Part shown: one piece after another, positions 28,688 through 38,262 of the stretch
How the letters are laid out: every line of letters begins with the position of its first letter
Numbering within the stretch: position 1 is the stretch's first letter
Source of the DNA: Gammaproteobacteria bacterium
GTDB lineage: Bacteria > Pseudomonadota > Gammaproteobacteria > UBA4575
DNA length: 64,000 nucleotides
NCBI GenBank assembly: GCA_033344735.1
Contig: JAWPMW010000001.1
Span: 1,370,171-1,434,170, forward strand
Reading direction: 5' to 3'
Notes under the pieces: generated by a model
Database searches by the model: none
The model's input: the letters and a program-made list of their open reading frames with translations, nothing else
Told to the model about the DNA's origin: nothing
Made by a program: the position numbers and the translations under genes

Positions 28688-28930
28688 ATGGAAACAGCAG
28701 AAATAAAAAAATTAATTGAAGATGGTATTGCCAACGCAGAGGCCATAGTGACGGGCGATGGTGGTAAATATGAAGCGACTGTTATCAGCCCAGCTTTTGA
28801 AGGCCTTAGCATGCTTAAAGAACACCAGTTAGTCTACAAGACTGTCAATGCTCAAATCGCCAGCGGCGAACTACATGCATTAACTATTAAAGCTTATACC
28901 CCAGAAGAGTGGGGACAGAATAAATCTTAG
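28688..28930 (+). CDS. ibaG: BolA-family protein IbaG
   Basis: An 80-residue BolA-like protein, closer to E. coli IbaG than BolA, with VTGDGGKYEATVISPAFEG, LSMLKEHQLVY and the ending ALTIKAYTPEEW. These proteins pair with monothiol glutaredoxins to traffic Fe-S clusters. Followed directly by a bidirectional hairpin. Confidence 0.9.
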   Translation: METAEIKKLIEDGIANAEAIVTGDGGKYEATVISPAFEGLSMLKEHQLVYKTVNAQIASGELHALTIKAYTPEEWGQNKS

Positions 28931-28938
28931 CAAGAAAG

Positions 28939-28974
28939 TAAATGCACTTAGTAGCTACCCACTAAGTGCATTTA
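28939..28974. terminator. Bidirectional hairpin between ibaG and cytochrome genes
   Basis: TAAATGCACTTAGT and its exact complement form a 14-bp stem with an 8-nt loop, located between two convergent genes. T-runs are short on both sides, but the position and perfect symmetry fit a shared terminator. Confidence 0.75.
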
Positions 28975-28977
28975 GAA

Positions 28978-29310
28978 TTATTTGCTTGGAAGGCCCAGAT
29001 TGCCCAAACCCTCTAAGCTAGCATAATATGCAGCTAAATCTTTCATATCCTGATCATTAAGTGCAGCAACGATCCCGCTCATAATCGCATTGTTTCTTTC
29101 TCCAGACTTATAATCCGTCAAAGCTACATATAAGTAATCTTCATATTGACCGGCAATATTAGGGAATGTAGCTACAGCACTCATACCTGCATCTCCATGA
29201 CAAGCAACACATGTTTGTGATTTTTCTTTTCCGGCAGCAACATTACCTCCAGCAACAGCACTCGCTGCAAATACAACTTGTACTGCTAAAATAAGTATCA
29301 AGCGTTTCAT
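28978..29310 (-). CDS. Monohaem cytochrome c, small
   Basis: A 110-residue exported class I cytochrome c with a signal peptide (cleaved near AVAG), haem site CVACH at 34-38 and a likely axial Met in NAIMSGIVAAL near residue 77. The sequence resembles one half of cytochrome c4 (GMSAVATFPNIAGQ). Paired with a second cytochrome gene 43 bp upstream in the same operon; probably a periplasmic electron carrier. Confidence 0.9.
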   Translation of the reverse strand: MKRLILILAVQVVFAASAVAGGNVAAGKEKSQTCVACHGDAGMSAVATFPNIAGQYEDYLYVALTDYKSGERNNAIMSGIVAALNDQDMKDLAAYYASLEGLGNLGLPSK

Positions 29311-29353
29311 CTAATTTCCTTTTAATTCTAAATCTTATGACTGTAGGTGGTTA

Positions 29354-29671
29354 CTATTTAAGCGACGCTAAGTAAGCAGAGATATCCTCGATATCTTGGT
29401 CACTTAAATTAGCTGCCTGAGCACGCATAGTCCCATGCGAGCGCTCACCTGAGCGGTAGCCTTTGAGTGCAGCCGCTAGATATTCAGCGTGCTGACCACC
29501 TAATTTTGGAACTTTATAAGTAGGGTAAACGTTAGTGTAGCTCACAACACCGTGGCAACCGAGACAAGTTTCCCCACGAATCTCACCACGACTAATATCG
29601 CCGGCAGCATATGTGTGAGAACTAACTGCCATTAAGCTTAATAAAATTATTCGTCTTACATGTAAAATCAT
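29354..29671 (-). CDS. Monohaem cytochrome c, small
   Basis: A 105-residue exported class I cytochrome c with a signal peptide (cleaved near TYAAG), haem site CLGCH at 36-40, and axial Met in HGTMRAQAANL. It resembles the other half of a cytochrome c4-type dihaem protein (VPKLGGQHAEYL). First gene of the two-cytochrome operon. The two together look like a c4 split into separate polypeptides, or a tandem duplicate. Confidence 0.9.
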   Translation of the reverse strand: MILHVRRIILLSLMAVSSHTYAAGDISRGEIRGETCLGCHGVVSYTNVYPTYKVPKLGGQHAEYLAAALKGYRSGERSHGTMRAQAANLSDQDIEDISAYLASLK

Positions 29672-29834
29672 CAGTGATCTTTCCTATTTAAATATCCATA
29701 CAATAGTGCCCACCGGGCGGGCGCTAGTATACCTCAAATGAACAAAATCGTATCCCACTTGATTACATTTCGCTACACTATTTGATATCGGTCAATTACA
29801 CGAATGCAGACTAAACGACCGACCAAATGTAGAA

Positions 29835-30323
29835 ATGCACAGTTTAAAAAACATCCAAGCCTCCACTTTGCGCCCACTTTTTGACCGTTACCGTCTCACT
29901 CTAGAAGAAGTAGGTAGAGATGAAGATATTCCCTATAGCTTTTGGGGGACACCAGAAGCAGGCCGACTTCAGTCGACACTTTATGCGCGCCAAGATACAC
30001 CGATCCACTCACTTCTCCATGAAGCCTGTCATTTTATCTGCATGCTGCCCAATCAACGCAGCAATAACTCGTACGATGCGGGCGGTTCTGCAATTGAAGA
30101 AAATGCATGCTGCTTTTTACAGATAATACTTTCCGATTATATCCTTGGTTTCAGCAAAGCCATCCATATGCACGACATGAACACCTGGGGCTATAACTTC
30201 CGCCTTGGCTCCACTGCCCGCTGGTTTTATGTGGATAGTAGTGACGCCAGCGAATGGCTGATGAGACAGAATATAATTGATCACCATAAGCAACCTACTT
30301 GGCGACTTCGCTCACAAGCATGA
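29835..30323 (+). CDS. Conserved protein with HExxH motif, function unknown
   Basis: A 162-residue soluble protein. LLHEACHFICM gives HExxH at 62-66 (His62, Glu63, His66), and a Glu pair follows at 88-89 (AIEENACC), the spacing of a gluzincin-type third zinc ligand. The rest (MNTWGYNFRLGSTARWFY) is Trp- and aromatic-rich. I know no described function; a metallopeptidase or other zinc protein is plausible. It stands alone, upstream of metY. Confidence 0.8.
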   Translation: MHSLKNIQASTLRPLFDRYRLTLEEVGRDEDIPYSFWGTPEAGRLQSTLYARQDTPIHSLLHEACHFICMLPNQRSNNSYDAGGSAIEENACCFLQIILSDYILGFSKAIHMHDMNTWGYNFRLGSTARWFYVDSSDASEWLMRQNIIDHHKQPTWRLRSQA

Positions 30324-30365
30324 ATTGCTAACCCGCAATCGGCAAACACTGCTAAAATTCAATTG

Positions 30366-30388
30366 TTAGACGGATACATAAAGTCTAA
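30366..30388. promoter_or_regulatory. Small dyad upstream of metY
   Basis: TTAGAC-N11-GTCTAA, perfect 6-bp arms, 34 bp before the metY start. The AGAC/GTCT halves recall methionine-repressor boxes, but the spacing differs, so assignment is speculative. Confidence 0.25.
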
Positions 30389-30421
30389 TAACTTAAATAA
30401 TTATTACTCTTTGAAAAACTT

Positions 30422-31696
30422 ATGAAAATTGAAACAATTGCTATTCACGGCGGATATTCACCCGAACCCACTACCAACGCAGTAGCGGTACCAATTTATC
30501 AAACCACTTCTTATTCGTTTGATGATACTCAACATGGAGCCGATCTATTTGACCTAAAAGTCGAAGGCAATATTTACACGCGAATTATGAATCCAACTTC
30601 CTCAGTGTTGGAAAAGCGTGTGGCTGAAATGGAAGGCGGGATTGGTGCATTAGCACTAGCATCTGGCATGTCTGCAATTACATATGCCATTTTTGCTATC
30701 GCTCAACAAGGCGACAACATTGTTTCTGCCTCGTCACTGTATGGAGGTACTTATAATTTATTTGCACATACACTGCCACGCCTAGGCATTGAAGTTCGCT
30801 TTGCCGATCAACATGATGTTGACGGAATGGAGGCTCTTATAGATGACAATACTAAAGCTGTATTTGCTGAAACCATTGGCAACCCTGCGGGAAATGTCTT
30901 AGACATTAGTGCCGTCGCTGACATGGCTCATAGCCATGGAGTACCACTAATAGTGGATAATACCGTTCCCTCACCTTATCTATGTAGACCATTTGAACAT
31001 GGCGCAGACATTGTCGTTCACGCATTAACAAAATATATGGGTGGCCATGGCACCACTATTGGCGGCATTGTTGTTGATTCAGGAAAATTTCCTTGGTCCA
31101 AGCATGCTCAACGTTTCCCAATGTTAAATGAGCCAGACCCCTCTTATCACGGTGTTGTGTATACCGAAGCAATGGGTGATGCAGCTTATATTGGACGTGT
31201 TCGTGTGGTCCCATTACGCAATATGGGATCAGCCATTTCCCCGTTTAATAGCTTCCAAATTCTACAAGGCATTGAAACACTTGCTGTTCGTATGGACAGA
31301 CATTGTGATAACGCCATTACAGTCGCTAAATATTTACAAGACCATGACCAGGTTAGCTGGGTTCGTTACGCAGGCTTAGAAAACCACATTGACAAACCAT
31401 TAGCCGACAAATACATGGGTGGTCGCGCTTCAGCAATTTTGAGTTTTGGTATTAAAGGTGGCGCTGACGCAGGCGCCAAGTTTATCGATGCACTTAACTT
31501 AATTGTACGACTGGTGAATATTGGTGATGCAAAATCTTTAGCTTGCCACCCTGCCAGCACTACTCACAGGCAGCTATCCCCCGAAGAGTTGAAAACAGCC
31601 GGTGTTAGCGAGGACTTAGTTCGTTTATCTATTGGTATCGAACACATTGATGACATTATGGATGACCTGAAGCAAGCACTAGAAAAAGCCAAGTAG
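30422..31696 (+). CDS. metY: O-acetylhomoserine sulfhydrylase
   Basis: A 424-residue PLP enzyme of the Cys/Met metabolism family that makes homocysteine from O-acetylhomoserine and sulfide. Seen are SSLYGGTYNLF near residue 100, VDNTVPSPYLCRPFEHGADIV and the PLP Lys in VHALTKYMGGHGTT near residue 205. The length fits MetY rather than shorter MetB/MetC. Sulfide use fits a sulfur-rich lifestyle. A weak dyad is upstream. Confidence 0.92.
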   Translation: MKIETIAIHGGYSPEPTTNAVAVPIYQTTSYSFDDTQHGADLFDLKVEGNIYTRIMNPTSSVLEKRVAEMEGGIGALALASGMSAITYAIFAIAQQGDNIVSASSLYGGTYNLFAHTLPRLGIEVRFADQHDVDGMEALIDDNTKAVFAETIGNPAGNVLDISAVADMAHSHGVPLIVDNTVPSPYLCRPFEHGADIVVHALTKYMGGHGTTIGGIVVDSGKFPWSKHAQRFPMLNEPDPSYHGVVYTEAMGDAAYIGRVRVVPLRNMGSAISPFNSFQILQGIETLAVRMDRHCDNAITVAKYLQDHDQVSWVRYAGLENHIDKPLADKYMGGRASAILSFGIKGGADAGAKFIDALNLIVRLVNIGDAKSLACHPASTTHRQLSPEELKTAGVSEDLVRLSIGIEHIDDIMDDLKQALEKAK

Positions 31697-31724
31697 TTAG
31701 ACACAACGCTTGTGGAAATCAATT

Positions 31725-32690
31725 ATGAAACCTTATATTGGAAAAGGAATATTCCGCAACGGTCATACCAATAGCATCTTAGCCAGCTCCCCAGCGCGCA
31801 AATTAGCAGCGCACCGTAAAAGTAAATTTTTTCGCAAACATGCCGAGGAGAAAATAATTCCCGCAGGACATGGTATTCGTTTATCAGCACAATATAATCA
31901 ACAAGATCAAAATGACGCACCTGTTGTTGTGCTTCTACATGGTTGGCTGGGTTGCTCAGACTCTCTATATTTAGTCACATTGGGTGACTATTTGTTCAAA
32001 CAAGGTTTTCATGTCGTGCGCTTGAACTTACGCGACCATGGTAATTCACACCATTTAAACGAAAAAATATTCCACTCTTGCAGAATACAGGAGGTGATAA
32101 ACGCCTGTATCTATATACATCATGAGTTCAATCAGCCAATTTCACTAATTGGTTTTTCACTAGGCGCTAATTTTGCTCTACGCATTAATGCATTTACCAC
32201 TCATGAACAACTAGCTTTAAATGCAACTATCGCTTTCTGTCCAGTGGTAGATCCAAATCACACTTTGCAAGCATTAGAAAGTTCACTGCTTGTTTATAGA
32301 AATTATTTTATGCAACGATGGAAAAGTTCTTTTTACCAAAAAGTAAACGCATTTCCACATATATATTCAAAACAAACCTTCGATAAATGTAAAAACCTAC
32401 GCCAAGCAACAGAAAATCTTGCAACACAATATGCAGGATTCAAAGATTTAGACTCATACTTAAACGGCTACTCAATAGCAAACGACAGACTTAGTACACT
32501 GCAATCCACAGCAAATATTATTTTTAGCAAAGATGACCCTATTATTCCTTGGCAAGACCAAGCAAAGCTCGCAGAAAATAAACACTTAAACATTCTGCTC
32601 ACTGATCACGGCGGCCATTGTGGATTTTTAGAACCAGATCTATCTAGCCCTTGGATAGAAGAATTTTCATTAACCCATTTAAAATCTTAG
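31725..32690 (+). CDS. YheT-like alpha/beta hydrolase
   Basis: A 321-residue alpha/beta hydrolase with the family opening KGIFRNGHTNSILAS, the oxyanion loop VVLLHGWLGCSDS, nucleophile elbow IGFSLGANFALR, and a C-terminal catalytic His in DHGGHCGFLE. YheT-type hydrolases have no firm substrate. I use the ATG at 31725; an in-frame GTG at 31710 is less likely. Confidence 0.87.
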   Translation: MKPYIGKGIFRNGHTNSILASSPARKLAAHRKSKFFRKHAEEKIIPAGHGIRLSAQYNQQDQNDAPVVVLLHGWLGCSDSLYLVTLGDYLFKQGFHVVRLNLRDHGNSHHLNEKIFHSCRIQEVINACIYIHHEFNQPISLIGFSLGANFALRINAFTTHEQLALNATIAFCPVVDPNHTLQALESSLLVYRNYFMQRWKSSFYQKVNAFPHIYSKQTFDKCKNLRQATENLATQYAGFKDLDSYLNGYSIANDRLSTLQSTANIIFSKDDPIIPWQDQAKLAENKHLNILLTDHGGHCGFLEPDLSSPWIEEFSLTHLKS

Positions 32691-32814
32691 TTCGGCTAAT
32701 TCAGAGATCAGCAGACTAACAAATACGGAATACTAGATTTTAATTAATTATTTGATAGCTCAAACGTTTTCTCATACATTTACTGCATGCTGTTCATGAA
32801 AGATAATCTAATTA

Positions 32815-33420
32815 TCATAGGAAACGATATTTACCCGTCGCAAGAAATTCAATTTCAGCAGGAGTGCTTTCACGACCCAATATTTGATTCAATTCCGGGA
32901 AACGACCAAAGTTTGAAATTACGTAGAAATGGCTTTCAGCAAAACTGAGGGATTTCGAGAAGACATGTTTCAACTCATCAGGGACCTCATCGCGTAGTTT
33001 AGTAAACATGGATACTGCGAGTTCCTGAGTGACAATATCTTCAGCATGCATTAATGGCATATAGAAGAATTTTCGCTCGATAAAATATAATGATTGATCT
33101 AATCCCTCATCTATTCCTTTCTTAACAATTTCGACAACTTTTTGATCTTGAGCAAATGATTGCGCACTATTTCTATATATATGACGAGAAAATTGGTCTA
33201 GTAATATGATTAGCGCCAATAACGTTCGAGGTGACTCTTGCCACGCCTCTAAGTGCCCATCACATGCTTGCTTATAAATAGAAAGAAAATTTTCACGGAT
33301 CATGTCATCATAATCCGAACCATTAACAAACCACATTGCTGATTTATCTTGCGCAAGGTCAGTCATGCTCTTTAATGAGCCGAACCAAAATTCTATAATT
33401 TTTTCGGTTTCTTGCTGCAA
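32815..33420 (-). CDS. DUF924 family protein
   Basis: A 201-residue all-helical protein with the DUF924 markers IIEFWFGSL near the start, WQESPRTLLALIILLDQFSRHIYRN in the middle, and YFIERKFFYMPLMHAED. Function unknown. It begins 4 bp after the slt stop on the same strand, so the two are likely co-transcribed. Confidence 0.88.
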   Translation of the reverse strand: MQQETEKIIEFWFGSLKSMTDLAQDKSAMWFVNGSDYDDMIRENFLSIYKQACDGHLEAWQESPRTLLALIILLDQFSRHIYRNSAQSFAQDQKVVEIVKKGIDEGLDQSLYFIERKFFYMPLMHAEDIVTQELAVSMFTKLRDEVPDELKHVFSKSLSFAESHFYVISNFGRFPELNQILGRESTPAEIEFLATGKYRFL

Positions 33421-33424
33421 ATGA

Positions 33425-35374
33425 TTATTTTGCAGGTATTGGGGGCATACGCGATTGTAAACGTGTCGTTTTTTGTGCCATCTTCCATTCGTAGACAGTT
33501 GAATAAGCCATCACACGTCGTACATACTTTCGCGTTTCATCATAAGGAATTGTATCTACCCAAACATCTGCAGACATTTTTTCCTTTGGAGGTAACCAGC
33601 GTTTCACTCGATGAGGCCCTGCGTTATAGGATGCAGTAGCAAGCACTTGTTGATCATCATATCGGTCCAACATTAAACGCAGATACTTACTACCTAATTG
33701 TACATTTAGCTTAGGTCCAAGTAACGCGTTACGATTGGGTGATTTAATGTTTAACTTCTTAGCTACATCTTTGGCAGTCGCTGGCATCAACTGCATTAAT
33801 CCTCGTGCACCCGCATGTGATCTAGCGATACTATTCATTGCACTTTCTTGCCTCATAACACCGTAGACATATTCAGGCGTCAGTGAGAATCGTTTTGCAT
33901 TTTTTACAACAATATCATCATATGGCTGAGGAAAACGTAGCTGCAAGTCATCATAATGTTTCCCTCTTGCTACAGTGAATATGGCAGTGTGATGCCAGTC
34001 CCATTGGTGCGCAATATATGCTGCTATTTGTAATTTCTTTTTATCAAACCCAGCCGTTAGATATTTCCACTCACTATAAGCGTGTCCTGTTTGTCCCGCT
34101 TCTAATAATTCACGCGCACGAATTAACGGCGGATAATCTAACACTCTACCAATTTCAAAATCCGTAAACTGTAATGGCTGATCGTTCATCTCATAAGGCG
34201 TCTGAATGCGATCTGCAGCTAAGAAACCGTAGTAATCTCGCTCTTGGGCAATTATTTGATAAATAAACTCAGCATCTGCATGAATACCCATTTCTTCAAG
34301 TGCGCGTGCACGCCAGTATTTCCACTCTAGCTGCTGTTTAGTTTCTATATCCATTAAAACAATGCTTCTCAACACTGCGGGCCAATCATTAGCACGCATG
34401 GCTGAACGGGCTCGCCATTGCTGAACTTCAACATCTTTGATATCCGCAGGTAGCTGCTGCATCAACTCTGCAGCAAGTGGGTGATGTCGAAATGAAGCCG
34501 ATAATGCCATATCAGCCTCTGTATGGAGGCGCTGCTCTTGAGAAAACTGATATTTATCACTAAGTTTCCGCCATGCACTGGTAGCGGAAGAAACATCTTG
34601 TCTCGCCCATCGGCGTGCACCATAAGCAATTATCTTCCTTGCTAAAGGATGATCTTTCTTAAGGTCCGGGTCGGTTAAAATTCTCTTAGGATCTCGGTGC
34701 ACACTATTAAACCGCGCGAACCAATGTATTTGTTTTGTGGATAATTTAGCCGCCAGATATTTTGCCAATTTGAGATCACGCTTGGCCATTGCCAGATCAA
34801 TACGTTGCCAAATCAAATCATCATTCATATGGCCTTGCTTCTCCAACCAAGCAAACAATGGGTCACACTGCTCCGGCTGTGACTTACCAACCAACCAAAA
34901 TGCTTTGATTTCATCAATGGCATCTGGTGCTTTACCTGCTCCCATACGTGCTTGAAGGTCAAAACAGTTATGAGCAACGTCATTTGAGTGTTCATAATAT
35001 TGCTGGAACTTTACATGCTGACCTCTTTTCATCAATTCATTGAGCCAAGCTTGTCTAATCCTTCGCGTCGCGGGAATAAAGGAATAATCATCCAAGAAAG
35101 CTCGAATATCTTTTTCTGGCGCTGACGATATTCGGCGACGTAATTCTTCGTATCTCAAATAAGGATATAGAGGATAATCTTTTAATTGTGTTGCTAGATA
35201 TTCGAAGTCAGTCAAATTCCCAACGGCCAGCGCATGACGCGCTTGCATATATTGCTCACGCTGCTTATATAATCCCGCAGCATCCGCGTTTGTAGCAATG
35301 AGTGCTATCGCCGTGAAAGTTAGTAATGCGCTAGTGACACTAAACGCTGACCAGTTCATGAATTGTGATTTCAT
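33425..35374 (-). CDS. slt: Soluble lytic murein transglycosylase
   Basis: A 649-residue Slt-type enzyme: signal peptide (cleaved near NADAAG), a long helical superhelical ring domain (residues ~35-480), then the lysozyme-like catalytic domain with the Glu in YGVMRQESAMN and SHAGARGLMQLMPATA. It cleaves peptidoglycan glycan strands to 1,6-anhydro products. The start may be the internal ATG six codons in. Confidence 0.95.
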   Translation of the reverse strand: MKSQFMNWSAFSVTSALLTFTAIALIATNADAAGLYKQREQYMQARHALAVGNLTDFEYLATQLKDYPLYPYLRYEELRRRISSAPEKDIRAFLDDYSFIPATRRIRQAWLNELMKRGQHVKFQQYYEHSNDVAHNCFDLQARMGAGKAPDAIDEIKAFWLVGKSQPEQCDPLFAWLEKQGHMNDDLIWQRIDLAMAKRDLKLAKYLAAKLSTKQIHWFARFNSVHRDPKRILTDPDLKKDHPLARKIIAYGARRWARQDVSSATSAWRKLSDKYQFSQEQRLHTEADMALSASFRHHPLAAELMQQLPADIKDVEVQQWRARSAMRANDWPAVLRSIVLMDIETKQQLEWKYWRARALEEMGIHADAEFIYQIIAQERDYYGFLAADRIQTPYEMNDQPLQFTDFEIGRVLDYPPLIRARELLEAGQTGHAYSEWKYLTAGFDKKKLQIAAYIAHQWDWHHTAIFTVARGKHYDDLQLRFPQPYDDIVVKNAKRFSLTPEYVYGVMRQESAMNSIARSHAGARGLMQLMPATAKDVAKKLNIKSPNRNALLGPKLNVQLGSKYLRLMLDRYDDQQVLATASYNAGPHRVKRWLPPKEKMSADVWVDTIPYDETRKYVRRVMAYSTVYEWKMAQKTTRLQSRMPPIPAK

Positions 35375-35558
35375 CTAATTATTTCAATTAATCTACTTTA
35401 TACGCCCTTGTTTAGTTAAAAATTGCGCAACCCTTCAAACATTTACTGGTCGCATCGACTTACACTATGGACTAGATAGGTGAAATAGTGAATCACTCCA
35501 CAAATATATTTTTAACATACTTAAGATATTTTGGTAGAGAATTTTAATAGATTCGGAG

Positions 35559-35846
35559 ATGATTGTAACCAATACTGACTTTATGAGGATGGATACCGGC
35601 ATGCGTTTAATGGATAATGATCCGATTAGCGACACTCAAAGAGATAGCCGACTTTCGGAAGAAGGAATCAACCAAATGAACAATCCATATATAGGCAAAG
35701 AACGACGTTTAGCTGAACGTCGCATAGAGGCCAGTGAAAGGCGTGAATTAGTTCGATTTGAAATTAATAAGGCTCCACGACGCTCTGGCAAAGATCGCCG
35801 TAAAGTGAACGGATGGGCTGAGTACAACGAATATAAATTAATGTAG
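35559..35846 (+). CDS. Small Arg-rich protein of unknown function
   Basis: A 95-residue hydrophilic protein with repeated Arg-pair motifs (KERRLAERR, ASERRELVRF, RRSGKDRRK). The start is uncertain: the first ATG overlaps its GGAG, and ATGs at 35583, 35589 and 35601 follow. RRxxxDRR patterns occur at the edge of PilZ and other signalling domains, but no domain is present here. It stands alone. Confidence 0.6.
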   Translation: MIVTNTDFMRMDTGMRLMDNDPISDTQRDSRLSEEGINQMNNPYIGKERRLAERRIEASERRELVRFEINKAPRRSGKDRRKVNGWAEYNEYKLM

Positions 35847-35894
35847 CTAACCGAAGTTTCTTTCCTTTCTCACGCAAAAACCTAGAATAGATAA

Positions 35895-37103
35895 CTAGAC
35901 TTTGTGTATCACTCGGAACACATTCTGTTTAGTTAATTTTTCTTGCCTCAAGTTTTCTTCCACAGCCAATGAATATTGGCTGATTTCCACTGACGGCTCA
36001 ATCTTACGTGCTGCAATTGCAGAATGATATGATACTTCCCCAATCTCTGTCATCATGGCTTCTAAATTAGTAATGCCAATTTTATCAGTAGCCATATCTT
36101 CATGAACAATCAACACACCATTTACAGATAAATGCTTCCAAGCATCATGTAATAACTGTTTATACTGTTTGTCACTAACTCTTGAATACAGGCCACTTAT
36201 TACAACCACATTATGTGCGCCATCGAAAGAAATATTATCTATGCTCGAATAGTCCATTTGATGTTGATCTTGAGTGTGTGCAGAAAAATAGCGATAAATA
36301 CTATTAGCTAAGCTAGTATCGTAATCGCCAATATGCCAGCTATGTGCTTTATGGACCTTTACTAATGATGACAAAATTACGTCGTTAGAGAGCATCCCAT
36401 AATCAGTCCCCACATGCAGCATTTCGCTGTCCTGATTCTTACCCACATAATCAGCAATAATTTTTTCAGTTACTGCACTAGTTGAGTACTCATCCCAGAT
36501 CATTTTACATAGAGGTATAAACGTTTGCTTTAGATGCTTGCTTATATCACTAGCACTATTCTCTGTTTGGATACTTGCTAATAACAAATTACTACGTTCT
36601 TTAAAAAACCACTCGATACTACTTGGCATGGGCGCCGGCCATTTTCTGCCTACACGTATAGACATAACACCATCATTTTCGGCAGTTATATTACTAAACC
36701 CTGTCCAACGTGCACGACTGAGGAATATATTCTCTAAAAAACTACGCGACCAAAAATCTTTCTCAGCCGCCTGGCCTTCTGGATATACTGGAACAATAAT
36801 TGAGCCACCAGGCTTGAGGTGCTTGAGCAGCTCCAATATGAAAGACGCACCCCAATGATTAGCAAACAAAGACACACTGATGCCTATATAAATTCTATCT
36901 AATGCGTCCGGCAAAACCGGATAGAAAAAATTTCCTACTTCTCCGTCATCAAAATCCATCTCAATATGTTGACTAAAGGGGGTCATACTATAAATAGACC
37001 TATCGGGACGTACCTGGTTATTTTTATCGCGCTCACCAGAAAAATAGTATTCGAGATCTTCTTTTATATATTCTTCACCGAGATGTAAAACGATCTGACT
37101 CAT
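35895..37103 (-). CDS. Protein with two methyltransferase-like halves
   Basis: A 402-residue protein from the ATG at 37103 (AGGA 8 nt upstream). Two segments resemble class I methyltransferases: residues ~60-170 with SLFANHWGASFILELLKHLKPGGSI, and ~240-385 with MLHVGTDYGMLSNDVI, VVVISGLYSR and WKHLSVNGVLIVHED. Neither has a clean GxGxG SAM loop (GTDYG is the nearest), so at least one half may be non-catalytic. The N-terminal SQIVLHLGEEYIKEDLEYYFSG-like start is not recognised. Confidence 0.65.
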   Translation of the reverse strand: MSQIVLHLGEEYIKEDLEYYFSGERDKNNQVRPDRSIYSMTPFSQHIEMDFDDGEVGNFFYPVLPDALDRIYIGISVSLFANHWGASFILELLKHLKPGGSIIVPVYPEGQAAEKDFWSRSFLENIFLSRARWTGFSNITAENDGVMSIRVGRKWPAPMPSSIEWFFKERSNLLLASIQTENSASDISKHLKQTFIPLCKMIWDEYSTSAVTEKIIADYVGKNQDSEMLHVGTDYGMLSNDVILSSLVKVHKAHSWHIGDYDTSLANSIYRYFSAHTQDQHQMDYSSIDNISFDGAHNVVVISGLYSRVSDKQYKQLLHDAWKHLSVNGVLIVHEDMATDKIGITNLEAMMTEIGEVSYHSAIAARKIEPSVEISQYSLAVEENLRQEKLTKQNVFRVIHKV

Positions 37104-37218
37104 GCAGCGCATCCTGAATTGTGTAATTGTACAAATGAGAGGCAGCGTACATTAGCAAAAACCGTGGGCGAACTAAACCCACTGTTGTATGAAGTATAGA
37201 AGTTTATATCACTATCAA

Positions 37219-37734
37219 TTATCGAGTTGCTGAAAATACAGCGCCAGAGCGGTTCACTTTAACTTTTTGAGAGATTCCAGAACGAGGCTTATCTAAATAT
37301 GGTTTTTGGGACCGATGTTTTGGACGATACCCATTATAGTGCTTATTGTAGTGATACGAGTTATAGCGCGGATAATATACTGGCAAATAATAGCGACCCT
37401 CTGGCTCATGAGCTTGTACATAAATTATCTCAGGCACCTGTTGCTTAACTTCTTTCTCTTTCAAAGCCTGCTGTTTTTCAGCACGCTGTTGGGCACGCCT
37501 TTCTTGCAAGCGCTTCAATTGATTTTGAATTGAATAGTAGTCATCTTGAGAGTTAGACACTTGATAATCTTCTGTGAATTCAAACGTAGCATGATCAATA
37601 TCCTGACTAGGCAATGTCTCTGAATAATGCGTTACACCTTGAGCATCAACCCATTTATATAGCTGTTGCGCCTGCGTCTCTATAGCAAGCATGCACAACA
37701 CAACCATCAAAATTGCAATTTCATTCAGTTTCAT
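37219..37734 (-). CDS. DUF4124-domain exported protein
   Basis: A 171-residue protein with a signal peptide (cleaved near ETQAQ) followed by the DUF4124 motif LYKWVDAQGVTHYSETLP (residues ~24-41). A Gln/Arg/Glu coiled-coil stretch and a Tyr/Pro/Arg-rich basic C-terminus follow. DUF4124 proteins are common in gammaproteobacteria without assigned function. It overlaps the greB end by 14 bp. Confidence 0.85.
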   Translation of the reverse strand: MKLNEIAILMVVLCMLAIETQAQQLYKWVDAQGVTHYSETLPSQDIDHATFEFTEDYQVSNSQDDYYSIQNQLKRLQERRAQQRAEKQQALKEKEVKQQVPEIIYVQAHEPEGRYYLPVYYPRYNSYHYNKHYNGYRPKHRSQKPYLDKPRSGISQKVKVNRSGAVFSATR

Positions 37735-38254
37735 TATCTACACTCTCTGTAGGGCTTAATGCATACCTAATAGACATTATACAGAAGACCTGAGTTCCAT
37801 TGGGCAAGATTACAGAGACCTCATCATCTATGCGTTTTTTCATTAGAGCGCGTGCAAGCGGAGAGTCCATACTGATATATTCAGGAGAATCATCAAACTC
37901 ATCAGGCCCAACAATGCGATATTCTGACTGTTCTCCCTGCTCATCTTGAAGCGTCACCCATGCGCCAAAATAGATACAGCCTGTATCACTAGGCACAGTA
38001 TTAACCACAGTGATATCACCTAATCGTTTTTGCAAATATCGCACACGGTAATCAATTTCGCGCAATTGTTTTTTGCCATAAATATATTCTGCATTCTCTG
38101 AACGATCGCCTTGTGCTGCAGCTTCCTGAACTGAACGGGTGACCTTGGGACGTTTAACCGTCCACAAATAATCGTACTCTTTCTGCAATCGGTCTTTACC
38201 TTCTGCAGTAATATATTTTGATTTAGGCGCTGCTGGTGGACGATATCGACCCAT
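37721..38254 (-). CDS. greB: Transcription elongation factor GreB
   Basis: A 177-residue Gre factor that rescues backtracked RNA polymerase by stimulating transcript cleavage. It has the GreB opening (RYRPP, then KYITAEGKDRLQKEYDYL), the acidic tip of the coiled coil (GDRSENAEYIYGKKQLREID) and the C-terminal FKBP-like domain (SPLARALMKKRIDDEV). Operon with the DUF4124 gene and preceded by a small ORF 8 bp upstream. Confidence 0.95.
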   Translation of the reverse strand: MGRYRPPAAPKSKYITAEGKDRLQKEYDYLWTVKRPKVTRSVQEAAAQGDRSENAEYIYGKKQLREIDYRVRYLQKRLGDITVVNTVPSDTGCIYFGAWVTLQDEQGEQSEYRIVGPDEFDDSPEYISMDSPLARALMKKRIDDEVSVILPNGTQVFCIMSIRYALSPTESVDNETE

Positions 38255-38262
38255 AAGATGTA

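Noticed and set aside
33412..33639. Open frame on the plus strand across the slt/DUF924 junction
   Set aside because: Both minus-strand genes have clear family motifs in this region; the plus frame has none.
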